Shown here one piece after another: positions 1-6,900 of a stretch of DNA of 17,019 nucleotides (the stretch's first letter is position 1; each line of letters begins with the position of its first letter). The notes below the pieces were generated by a model that searched no databases, was not told the DNA's origin, and worked only from the letters and a program-made list of their open reading frames with translations. A program made the position numbers and the translations under genes. The DNA is from CAJWPI01 sp964635015. Its GTDB lineage: Bacteria > Pseudomonadota > Gammaproteobacteria > Magnimaribacterales > Magnimaribacteraceae. Where the stretch lies: contig CAZWMS010000031.1 of the NCBI GenBank assembly GCA_964635015.1, positions 1 to 17,019 of the forward strand, given 5' to 3'.

Positions 1-1291
1 TTTCTTCATCTGGAACCATCCTTCCTTCTTCAAAATCGATAAGAAACATTTTTCCAGGCTGAAGCCTTCCTTTCATCAGCACATTTTTTGGATCGACTGG
101 CAGAACTCCAACTTCTGAAGCCATGATTACTTTGTCATCCTTAGTCACGTAATATCTACTGGGACGCAATCCATTTCTATCAAGTACAGCGCCTATGTAA
201 TTACCATCAGTGAAAACAATCGATGCAGGTCCATCCCAAGGTTCCATCAGCGAAGAAGAGTATTCATAAAAAGCCCTTTTATCCTTATCCATGATGTCAT
301 TGGATTGCCAAGCTTCAGGAATCATCATCATTATTGACTCCTGTAAGGTTCTTCCTGTTAGCATTAAAAATTCAAGGATGTTGTCAAAATTACCAGAATC
401 TGAACTGTCGGGTTCTGCTATAGGGAACAGGTCTTTAAGCTTTTCTCCAAATAGATCGCTTTGTGCTACCCCTTGCCTTGCGCTAATTAAGTTAACGTTG
501 CCTTTTAATGTATTTATTTCACCGTTGTGGCACATATATCTATTTGGTTGAGCCCTGTCCCATGAAGGAAAGGTATTAGTACTGAATCTTGAATGGACCA
601 TAGCTAAATGAGTTTCAAAGCTTTGTTGCTCTAGATCAGGAAAGAATGGAAAAAGTTGTGAAGGGGTTAACATGCCTTTGTAAACGATGACTTTGGATGA
701 AAGACTACAAGCAAATAATAGATTAGCTTGAGTTATTTTTTTGTTGGTTCTTAAATTATGACTAAATTGTTTTCTAATAAGATAAAGTTTTCTTTCAAAT
801 TCTTCTTGATCAATTCCATCAGAAGATCCCACAAATAATTGCTCTATAACAGGTTGAGAGAGCTTAGCTGCTGGGCCTACATCAGCTTTTTTTGAATCAG
901 TTGGGACAGTTCTCCAGCCTAAGAATATTTGGTTTTCTGAAGCAACTGTTTTTTCAATTTCTCTTTTACAAAAATCTCTTTCTTTATCATCTTGAGGGAA
1001 AAAAATATTTCCAACGGCATATTTACCCTTTTCAGATAGTTTAATTCCTATCTCTTTAGACAATTTTTTAAAGAAATTATGCGGAAGAGCCGCTAGGATT
1101 CCAGCACCATCACCCGTATTTTCTTCAAATCCACATCCACCCCTATGATCCATTCTGGAATTTACTAAATAAGCATCTTCCATAATTTCCCTTGAAGCAA
1201 TCTTTTTGATATTGGCAACCATACCAACACCACAAGAATCTTTTTCATAATAAGGGTCATACAAACCAGTTTTTTTAGGACGTCTAATCAT
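1..1291 (-). CDS. gltB: Glutamate synthase (GOGAT) large subunit, N-terminal part, cut by window edge
   Basis: The large subunit of glutamate synthase converts glutamine plus 2-oxoglutarate to two glutamates in the cytoplasm and is central to ammonium assimilation. About 430 codons are visible from an ATG at 1291-1289, and the frame stays open to base 1. The visible part is the class II glutamine amidotransferase domain. Cys20 in the stretch DSCGVGMVAN is the expected N-terminal nucleophile after removal of a short propeptide. Further family signatures are MDHRGGCGFEENTGDGAG, HSRFSTNTFPSWDRAQP, HNGEINTLKGN and MEPWDGPA. The synthase and FMN-binding domains lie beyond the left edge. The gene follows aroB in the same direction after 125 bases that hold a possible promoter and inverted repeat. 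No convincing Shine-Dalgarno precedes the ATG, only an A-rich run. Identity is firm; only the 5' portion can be judged. Confidence 0.95.
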   Translation of the reverse strand, partial: MIRRPKKTGLYDPYYEKDSCGVGMVANIKKIASREIMEDAYLVNSRMDHRGGCGFEENTGDGAGILAALPHNFFKKLSKEIGIKLSEKGKYAVGNIFFPQDDKERDFCKREIEKTVASENQIFLGWRTVPTDSKKADVGPAAKLSQPVIEQLFVGSSDGIDQEEFERKLYLIRKQFSHNLRTNKKITQANLLFACSLSSKVIVYKGMLTPSQLFPFFPDLEQQSFETHLAMVHSRFSTNTFPSWDRAQPNRYMCHNGEINTLKGNVNLISARQGVAQSDLFGEKLKDLFPIAEPDSSDSGNFDNILEFLMLTGRTLQESIMMMIPEAWQSNDIMDKDKRAFYEYSSSLMEPWDGPASIVFTDGNYIGAVLDRNGLRPSRYYVTKDDKVIMASEVGVLPVDPKNVLMKGRLQPGKMFLIDFEEGRMVPDEE

Positions 1292-1326
1292 TTTTTTTAA
1301 GGGGGTGGAGATTTTACAGCACTATC

Positions 1327-1367
1327 ATGCTCGATTAAATAATTAAGAGCATAAAGAAGATTATCAA
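1327..1367 (-). promoter_or_regulatory. Candidate gltB promoter overlapped by an inverted repeat
   Basis: On the minus strand a TTGATA (1367-1362) stands 17 bases from AATTAT (1344-1339), a plausible -35/-10 pair with an expected transcription start near 1332. The -10 lies inside an inverted repeat: ATGCTC at 1327-1332 pairs with GAGCAT at 1347-1352. Inside those arms TTAA (1335-1338) pairs with TTAA (1343-1346), leaving a two-base bulge and a four-base loop. No T-run follows on the minus strand, so this is not a typical terminator. The overlap with the -10 suggests an operator. This is inference from motif matching only. Confidence 0.35.
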
Positions 1368-1416
1368 AGTAATAGAATTTTTTTCTCTGGTAAGGTCACT
1401 TCTTTTTGTTTAGTTA

Positions 1417-2511
1417 TTAGGTATTAGGAAAAGCTAATTTTATAGCTTCTAAAACCTTCTTTTTTTGGACCCCTTTTATGTTCTTCGCCTTACCAAGTTT
1501 TTCTAAAAGAATAAAGTTTAATTTGTTACCCTTTTTCTTTTTATCTGATTGCATTGCTTCGTAGAGATCTTCAGGTTTAATTAATGTTTTTGGATATGTA
1601 GAAATTTTGGACCTTAAAAAAAGTTTTTTTATTCTTTCTATTTCTTTTTTTGATATATACCCCTCTGATTTAGAGAGTTCCAAAGCCGGTAACATTCCTA
1701 GAGCTACTGCATCTCCATGTTTATAGTCTCTGAAGCTACCAAGAAGCTCAATTCCGTGACCAAAAGTGTGACCAAAATTTAGTATTGATCTTATATCCTG
1801 TTCCTTTTCATCTTTGGACACAATATTTGCTTTAATTTTAATAGACTCGGAAATGGCTTTTTTAATCTTTTTCTCTTTAAGATCTTGTACTTGAAGAATA
1901 TTTCTTTCAAGCCATTCAAAGTAGTTAAGATCATAAACAAGACCGTGTTTGATCATCTCTACCAAACCACAATTTACTTCACTAAGTGGAAGTGAATTAA
2001 GTAATGAAGTATCAATTAATACTTTTTTTGGCTGATGAAAAGAACCTATCATATTCTTGTTAAAGTCAAAATTTATTGCTGTTTTACCCCCTACAGAAGC
2101 ATCAACTTGGGCAAGAAGAGAAGTGGGTATAAGAATAAAATTTACCCCTCTTTGATAAGTAGCTGCTGCAAAGCCCAATAAGTCACATACTATACCTCCT
2201 CCCATTCCCAACAGAAGACAATCCCTACTAAAATGATTTTCAATCAGTCTACCGTAGATCTCATTCAAAGTTATTTGGTTTTTATTTTTTTCTTTTGATT
2301 CAATGCAAAAAGATAAAACTTTAAAAGAAGTAAGAGAATCTAAGAGGGAAATTAATTTTTTCACTAATTTAGGATCAAGATTTTTGTCGTAGGCAAGAAA
2401 TACTTGCTTGTTTTGCGCAAACTTTTTTAATTCCTTTTCATACAAAATACCATTACCAACTACAATAGTGTATGACTTTTCCTTTAATGCTAAATTAATA
2501 TTATTTGTCAC
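1417..2511 (-). CDS. aroB: 3-dehydroquinate synthase
   Basis: The enzyme catalyses the second shikimate-pathway step, converting DAHP to 3-dehydroquinate in an NAD- and metal-dependent reaction in the cytoplasm. Its 364 residues are normal for the family. The NAD-binding glycine segment GMGGGIVCD is at about 102-110, followed by TSLLAQVDASVGGKTA (130-145) and MIGSFHQPKKVLID (154-167). The three expected metal ligands are present: Glu185 in GLVEMIKHG, His248 in NFGHTFGHG and His265 in KHGDAV. The start is GTG at 2511-2509, preceded by a purine-rich GAGAGAAG stretch that can act as ribosome binding site. It overlaps the last 11 bases of aroK, so translation of the two is probably coupled. In many gammaproteobacteria a SPOR-domain gene (damX) follows aroB; here gltB follows instead. 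Confidence 0.97.
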   Translation of the reverse strand: MTNNINLALKEKSYTIVVGNGILYEKELKKFAQNKQVFLAYDKNLDPKLVKKLISLLDSLTSFKVLSFCIESKEKNKNQITLNEIYGRLIENHFSRDCLLLGMGGGIVCDLLGFAAATYQRGVNFILIPTSLLAQVDASVGGKTAINFDFNKNMIGSFHQPKKVLIDTSLLNSLPLSEVNCGLVEMIKHGLVYDLNYFEWLERNILQVQDLKEKKIKKAISESIKIKANIVSKDEKEQDIRSILNFGHTFGHGIELLGSFRDYKHGDAVALGMLPALELSKSEGYISKKEIERIKKLFLRSKISTYPKTLIKPEDLYEAMQSDKKKKGNKLNFILLEKLGKAKNIKGVQKKKVLEAIKLAFPNT

Positions 2512-3022
2512 ATTCTTCTCTCTTTCTAAGCAATAGAATTATATTTTCAAGTATTTTACTACGGCTTTCTTTTTCTTCTTCAATTGTTATGTCTGCTATT
2601 TCTGCATAGAAGTTTTTTCTTTCCAGAAACTGCTTTGCAAGAACTTCTTTTTTGTCTTTTCCTTTTAGCAAAGGTCTAGATTTATCAAGTAAAGTTCTTT
2701 TAATTTGAGTTTTTAGAGAAACACTAAGATAAACAACTATTCCAGTAGATGATATAAACTTTCTGTTTTTTTTATCTAGAACTATTCCACCCCCAGTAGA
2801 AATTACACATGACTCTAAATTTTTTGTGTCTGACAGAATTTGCTTTTCTCTTTTTCTAAACCCCTCTTCGCCTTCTACATCGAAGATCCAGGAAATATTT
2901 ACCCCAGATTTCTCTTCAATCTTTTCATCAGTATCAAAAAAATCAACTTTTAAGAACTTAGCTAATTTTTTTCCTATTGTAGTTTTCCCAGAAGCTGCTG
3001 GACCTACTATAAAAATACGCAT
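2501..3022 (-). CDS. aroK: Shikimate kinase
   Basis: The enzyme phosphorylates shikimate at the 3-hydroxyl with ATP in the common aromatic amino-acid pathway. At 173 residues it has the usual size for AroK. Visible features are a Walker A loop GPAASGKT (7-14), the shikimate-binding Asp32 in FFDTD, Arg56 in GFRKRE, the GGG turn at 77-79, the lid arginine R116 in SRPLL, and R135 in ERKNFY. The ATG at 3022-3020 is the natural start. It has no Shine-Dalgarno and sits only six bases downstream of a TATAAT, so the message may be leaderless or nearly so. The gene is divergent from mrcA and overlaps aroB. In Escherichia and Pseudomonas it follows hofQ/pilQ; those genes are missing here. Confidence 0.96.
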   Translation of the reverse strand: MRIFIVGPAASGKTTIGKKLAKFLKVDFFDTDEKIEEKSGVNISWIFDVEGEEGFRKREKQILSDTKNLESCVISTGGGIVLDKKNRKFISSTGIVVYLSVSLKTQIKRTLLDKSRPLLKGKDKKEVLAKQFLERKNFYAEIADITIEEEKESRSKILENIILLLRKREECDK

Positions 3023-3028
3023 TATCTT

Positions 3029-3034
3029 ATTATA
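3029..3034 (-). promoter_or_regulatory. Candidate -10 element for aroK-aroB
   Basis: Reading the minus strand, a perfect TATAAT lies at 3034-3029, six bases before the aroK ATG. This would place the transcription start at or next to the start codon and give a leaderless message. No good -35 is visible at the right distance, and the region is AT-rich, so a chance match is possible. Confidence 0.35.
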
Positions 3035-3040
3035 TATTTT

Positions 3041-3070
3041 CCTAACTATAGTCTTATACTATTGGTTAGG
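3041..3070. promoter_or_regulatory. Imperfect inverted repeat in the aroK/mrcA divergent promoter
   Basis: CCTAAC (3041-3046) pairs with GTTAGG (3065-3070), and inside it ATAGT (3048-3052) pairs with ACTAT (3058-3062), with a small bulge and the loop CTTAT. The right arm ends directly before the mrcA ATG at 3071. The repeat encloses a TATACT (3055-3060), a fair -10 for mrcA. Position and symmetry fit an operator for a dimeric regulator, or an RNA hairpin if transcription starts upstream. This is inference from sequence symmetry. Confidence 0.4.
3055..3060 (+). promoter_or_regulatory. Candidate -10 element for mrcA
   Basis: TATACT at 3055-3060 matches the sigma-70 -10 consensus in five of six positions. 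It would start transcription near 3067, only a few bases before the mrcA ATG. No recognisable -35 lies 16-18 bases upstream. A nearly leaderless mRNA would agree with the lack of a Shine-Dalgarno. Confidence 0.35.
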
Positions 3071-5431
3071 ATGAAGCTATTTAATTTAAAGCAAAACTTC
3101 TATTTTAGAATTATTTTAATCTTATTGTTCCTAATTTTCTTAGGAATAAGTGGTCTTGACCTTTATATCAAGGAAAAGTTACCAGATGAAAATGAAATAA
3201 AGGAAATAGAACTCCAAGTACCTTTAAAAATTTTCACTGCCGATAATAAACTTATTGGAGAATTTGGAGAAAAAAGAAGATCAGCATTGAAGTTTGATCA
3301 AATTCCTCCATTTTTTGTTAAGGCTATTTTGGCTGCAGAGGATGATAGATTTTTCGATCATTCCGGAGTTAGTTATGGTGGGCTAGTAAGATCTTTTTTT
3401 CGAATTCTTATTTCAGGAAGAGTTCAAGGAGGTGGGAGCACTATCACCATGCAGGTTGCAGGAAATTATCTAACCGGCAGAGAGGTTAATTTTTATCGAA
3501 AGTTAAAAGACATATTCTTAGCTTATAGACTAGAAAAAACTTATACGAAGGAAGAGATTTTTGAGTTTTACGTTAATAGAATTTTCCTAGGAAATAGAGC
3601 CTATGGTATAGCGGCGGCAAGTGAAGTTTATTATGGCACTCCAATTTCTAATCTAAATTTAGCTCAGTGGGCTATGATAGCTGCCCTTCCCAAGGCACCT
3701 TCTTCTATAAATCCTTTATTTAATCCCAGAAGAGCAATTACAAGAAGGAACTGGATTCTAAAAAGAATGCTAAATTTGGGCTTTATTTATAAAGACCAAT
3801 TTAATTTAGCTATTTCTGCACCCTTAACAGCCTCTTACCATGGTCTTGTATCTGAGGTTAAAGCACCTTATTTAGCAGAGAATATTAGGAAATATATGAT
3901 AAATGAATACGGTCTAGATGCTTACAAGAATGGTTATGAAGTCTACACGACAATTGATTCTCAAATGCAGAACTCAGCCAATAAGGCACTACGTTTTGGT
4001 TTAGAGAATTATGACAAGAGGCACGGTTTTAAGGAACCTAAAAATTATATTGATTTATTTCCTCAAGATTTTTTTCAGATCTCTTCCAAAGAAAGATTTA
4101 ATCGAATTTATTCTGATAGAGAGGTTCTTTCACTCGATATAGAAGATCTCTATGAAGACCAATTACACCCCATATATAGTCTTTTAAATGAATTTATCTC
4201 TACTAATAAGAGATTCCCAGCTATCGTAATTTTTTTAGACAAGGATTTACATGTCCTTTCTGGAGATAGAAAAGTTCATAAAATAAGTTTGCCTGAAGAC
4301 TTGTCTTGGGCTAGGGCATATATAAATGAAAATAGGAGGGGACCTAAACCTCGAACTTTTCAAGATTTTTTAAAAGAAGGAGATTTGGTCTGGATATCTA
4401 AAAACTCACTAAGAGGAGACCTATCTTTAATACAAAATCCAGAAGTCCAAGGATCTTTGGTTGCAATGGACCCCCAGTCTGGTGCAATAAAAGCTTTGGT
4501 CGGGGGTTACGACTTTTTTCTAAGTAAATTTGATAGGTCAACCCAATCTTTTCCTTTACTTGGTTCTAATTTTAAACCTTTCTTGTACGCCGCCGCTCTT
4601 TCTGAGGGTGTAACAGCTTCATCACTCATCAATGATGCTCCAATAGTTTTTCAAGATAAAAGTCTGGAAGAAAAATGGAGACCTAGAAATGCTAGTGGCC
4701 GTTTCTTTGGACCAACAAGATTAAGAGAGGGGTTGGTTCATAGTAGGAATTTAGTCTCCATTAGGCTATTAAGAGATGTGGGTATAGAGAAAGTAAGAGA
4801 TTATGTTCAGATATTTGGTTTTCCAAAAGAAACTTTACAACCTGATTTATCTTTAGCTTTAGGAACAGCTTCTTTGAGTCCATTAAAGAATGCCACAGCA
4901 TTTAGTCTCTTTGCTAATGGAGGGAAGAAAGTAGAAGAGTATTTTATTGAAAAGATTGTTGATAGGTTTGGGGGGCTTATTTATAAAAAAGAAGATAAGA
5001 TCAAACGGGTTCAGGCTATAGATCCTAGAATTTCTTTTATCATTAAAGATATGCTGAAAGATGCAGCAAAAAGAGGTACTGCAAAAAAGATAAAAGAACT
5101 TGGAAGAGACGATTTTTCTGGAAAGACAGGTACAACTAATGAAGCAGAAAGTACTTGGTTTACAGGATTTAATAGTTCCCTTGTGGCTACGGTTTGGGTA
5201 GGGTTCGATCAGCCAAAGAGTTTAGGAAATAGAGAGTTTGGGTCAACAACAGCTCTCCCTATCTGGTTAGATTTTGTAAAATCTAATTTGGATAATATAC
5301 CCAAAGAGATTAGCCTACCTCCAGATGGTTTAGTTTCAATAAGGATAGACAAGAAGACAGGTCTTAGATCCGAACCAGGATCAAAAAATACAGTTTTTGA
5401 ATTTTATTTACAAGAGTTTTCTTTGAAATAA
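3071..5431 (+). CDS. mrcA: Penicillin-binding protein 1A, bifunctional class A PBP
   Basis: The protein polymerises glycan strands and cross-links peptides during peptidoglycan synthesis; it is anchored in the inner membrane and acts in the periplasm. From the ATG at 3071 it has 786 residues. An in-frame TTG at 3062 is possible, but no ribosome binding site favours it. A transmembrane helix spans about residues 12-33. The GT51 transglycosylase domain follows, with catalytic Glu90 in AAEDDRFFDHSG and the GGGSTITMQ motif near 120-128. A middle OB-like region runs to roughly residue 440. The transpeptidase domain has all three motifs: S499-N-F-K502, S558-R-N560 and K685-T-G-T688. The catalytic motifs are intact. 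The gene is divergent from aroK, with the start codons 48 bases apart, and convergent with slmA, with six bases between the stops. In Pseudomonas the same gene is called ponA. Confidence 0.96.
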   Translation: MKLFNLKQNFYFRIILILLFLIFLGISGLDLYIKEKLPDENEIKEIELQVPLKIFTADNKLIGEFGEKRRSALKFDQIPPFFVKAILAAEDDRFFDHSGVSYGGLVRSFFRILISGRVQGGGSTITMQVAGNYLTGREVNFYRKLKDIFLAYRLEKTYTKEEIFEFYVNRIFLGNRAYGIAAASEVYYGTPISNLNLAQWAMIAALPKAPSSINPLFNPRRAITRRNWILKRMLNLGFIYKDQFNLAISAPLTASYHGLVSEVKAPYLAENIRKYMINEYGLDAYKNGYEVYTTIDSQMQNSANKALRFGLENYDKRHGFKEPKNYIDLFPQDFFQISSKERFNRIYSDREVLSLDIEDLYEDQLHPIYSLLNEFISTNKRFPAIVIFLDKDLHVLSGDRKVHKISLPEDLSWARAYINENRRGPKPRTFQDFLKEGDLVWISKNSLRGDLSLIQNPEVQGSLVAMDPQSGAIKALVGGYDFFLSKFDRSTQSFPLLGSNFKPFLYAAALSEGVTASSLINDAPIVFQDKSLEEKWRPRNASGRFFGPTRLREGLVHSRNLVSIRLLRDVGIEKVRDYVQIFGFPKETLQPDLSLALGTASLSPLKNATAFSLFANGGKKVEEYFIEKIVDRFGGLIYKKEDKIKRVQAIDPRISFIIKDMLKDAAKRGTAKKIKELGRDDFSGKTGTTNEAESTWFTGFNSSLVATVWVGFDQPKSLGNREFGSTTALPIWLDFVKSNLDNIPKEISLPPDGLVSIRIDKKTGLRSEPGSKNTVFEFYLQEFSLK

Positions 5432-5437
5432 GAAATA

Positions 5438-6025
5438 TTATTTACTAGTTAATGACTTTATTAATAAATTTATCTGTTTGTCGATTCTTTCAGAAGGTTT
5501 TGTTTTAAATCCAGATCTTACAAATTGTTGAATAAGTCCTTCTGCCAGTGCTAAGAGCAAATTAGCTATAGCGGTTGAAGTTAAGGGTAATTTTTTCTTT
5601 GTTTTTTGCTCATAATTCTGAAGAAGTTGTTTGATTTGAATCTCAATTTTAGAGAAAATTTGTCCTATTCTTTCATCTAGAGAAGCCTCGCTCGATGAAA
5701 AAGCTTCTCTTGTAAGTATTCTAGCCATACCAGGATTTCTTTCGCTGAAGTTAATTATCATAATTATTACTTTCGATACTTTTAATAAAGGGTCATCTTC
5801 AGATGACTTTATGTCAGATATCAAGCTGAAGAGACTTTCCTCACAGAAATCAACTAAACCAGAGTAAATTTTTCTTTTACTTGGAAAATGTCTATATATT
5901 GCTGCTTCAGTAATTCCACATTCTTTAGCTAATAGAGATATTGTAATTTTCACTGGCCCTTTCTTTTCAAGCATCTTGGCTAAAGTTTGCATGATGTCTA
6001 GTTGCCTTGGCTTAATCTTTTCCAT
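5438..6025 (-). CDS. slmA: SlmA-type nucleoid occlusion factor, TetR family
   Basis: This 195-residue protein has an N-terminal TetR-type DNA-binding domain, with a helix-turn-helix around 30-50 that includes ISLLAKECGITEAAIYRHF. Several stretches follow Escherichia SlmA closely: AAIYRHFPSK, FSERNPGMARILT, the IGQIFSKIEIQIKQLL helix, and EGLIQQFVRSGFKTKPS near the C-terminus. SlmA binds specific chromosomal sites and antagonises FtsZ so that the septum does not form over the nucleoid. It is the last gene of an algC-argB-slmA operon and begins three bases after the argB stop. In Escherichia slmA lies beside dut and coaBC, and in pseudomonads algC and argB follow dut, so the position supports the call. 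An ordinary TetR repressor is the alternative, but the conserved C-terminal half makes SlmA more likely. Confidence 0.85.
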   Translation of the reverse strand: MEKIKPRQLDIMQTLAKMLEKKGPVKITISLLAKECGITEAAIYRHFPSKRKIYSGLVDFCEESLFSLISDIKSSEDDPLLKVSKVIIMIINFSERNPGMARILTREAFSSSEASLDERIGQIFSKIEIQIKQLLQNYEQKTKKKLPLTSTAIANLLLALAEGLIQQFVRSGFKTKPSERIDKQINLLIKSLTSK

Positions 6026-6028
6026 AGC

Positions 6029-6898
6029 TTACTTAGATGTAATTAGAGTACCAACCCCTTCTTTGGTTAGAACTTCCAATAAAACTGCATGCGGAAGTCT
6101 GCCATCTATAATATGAGAAGATTTAACACCTTTAGATATTGCTTCTACTGAGGCTAATAGTTTCGGTTTCATTCCCTTTCTAACTATACCACCTAATAAA
6201 ATTGATTTAGCTTTCTTGGGAGTGATTTTTGTTAAGAGAGACCTATCTTCACCCTCAATTCCTTTAACATCAGTTAATAGAATGAGCTTTTCTGCTTTAA
6301 AGCACTCTGCTACCTTTGCAGCTACAAGGTCTGCATTTATATTTAAGAAAGTTTCTTTATTATCAAATCCTATAGGTGAAATAACTGGCACTATATTTTT
6401 TGCTAAAAGTTTTTTTATAGGATTCTTCTTTATCGACGACACCCTTCCCACTAATCCTAATTTAGGATTAACTTCATTGTCTATTCTTGAGGCTTTAATT
6501 ACCCTTGAATTTTTGTGGGTTAGACTAAATGCCTTAACTCCATTTTTTTCTATTAAAGATACTATTTCTTTGTTTACTTTATTCGCAAGAACTTTCTTAA
6601 TTATTTTCATGCTTTTAGCACTTGTAACTCTATTTCCAGAAATAAAAATTGATGAAATCCCCTCTCTTTTTAGTTCCTTATTAATTTGAGGTCCTCCTCC
6701 ATGAATTACAATTGGTTTCATTCCTACTAATTTCATCAATGCTATGTCTTTGGCAAAACCATTTTTCAATTCTTTTTTTGACATTGCTGCACCACCATAT
6801 TTAATAACTATAATTTTTCCACTAAATTTTTGTATGTATGGCAGCCCCTCGCTTAGAACAGAAGCTATTCTCTCTGCTTGATTCCTAGTAACACTCAT
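6029..6898 (-). CDS. argB: N-acetylglutamate kinase
   Basis: The enzyme phosphorylates N-acetylglutamate with ATP in the second step of arginine synthesis. It has 289 residues and the amino-acid-kinase fold. The nucleotide-binding Lys33 lies in VIKYGG, the substrate loop is HGGGPQINKEL (66-76), NINADLVAAKVA is at about 187-198, and LILLTDVKGI follows. The C-terminal stretch GGIVRKGMKPKL and the final GVGTLI are typical. An N-terminal helix of about 25 residues precedes the kinase core, as in the hexameric arginine-inhibited enzymes of Pseudomonas, so feedback inhibition by arginine is likely. The ATG at 6898-6896 lies two bases after the algC stop, and the stop is three bases before slmA, so the genes must share a transcript. 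Confidence 0.96.
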   Translation of the reverse strand: MSVTRNQAERIASVLSEGLPYIQKFSGKIIVIKYGGAAMSKKELKNGFAKDIALMKLVGMKPIVIHGGGPQINKELKREGISSIFISGNRVTSAKSMKIIKKVLANKVNKEIVSLIEKNGVKAFSLTHKNSRVIKASRIDNEVNPKLGLVGRVSSIKKNPIKKLLAKNIVPVISPIGFDNKETFLNINADLVAAKVAECFKAEKLILLTDVKGIEGEDRSLLTKITPKKAKSILLGGIVRKGMKPKLLASVEAISKGVKSSHIIDGRLPHAVLLEVLTKEGVGTLITSK

Positions 6899-6900
6899 AT

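Noticed and set aside
1292..1416. Small RNA or tRNA in the aroB-gltB interval
   Set aside because: No cloverleaf, no CCA end and no terminator-like hairpin with a T-run was found; only the promoter and palindrome candidates remain.
3062..3070. TTG at 3062 as the mrcA start, adding three residues
   Set aside because: ATG at 3071 is the stronger start codon and nothing upstream of the TTG resembles a ribosome binding site.
5426..5443. AAATAA/TTATTT inverted repeat spanning the stops of mrcA and slmA, a possible bidirectional terminator
   Set aside because: The stem is only six A-T pairs with a six-base loop, so it would be too weak, and such matches are common in AT-rich DNA.
6216..6689. Open frame of 157 codons on the plus strand opposite argB
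   Set aside because: argB on the minus strand has full family motifs; the opposite frame has a low-complexity hydrophobic translation and no recognisable domain.
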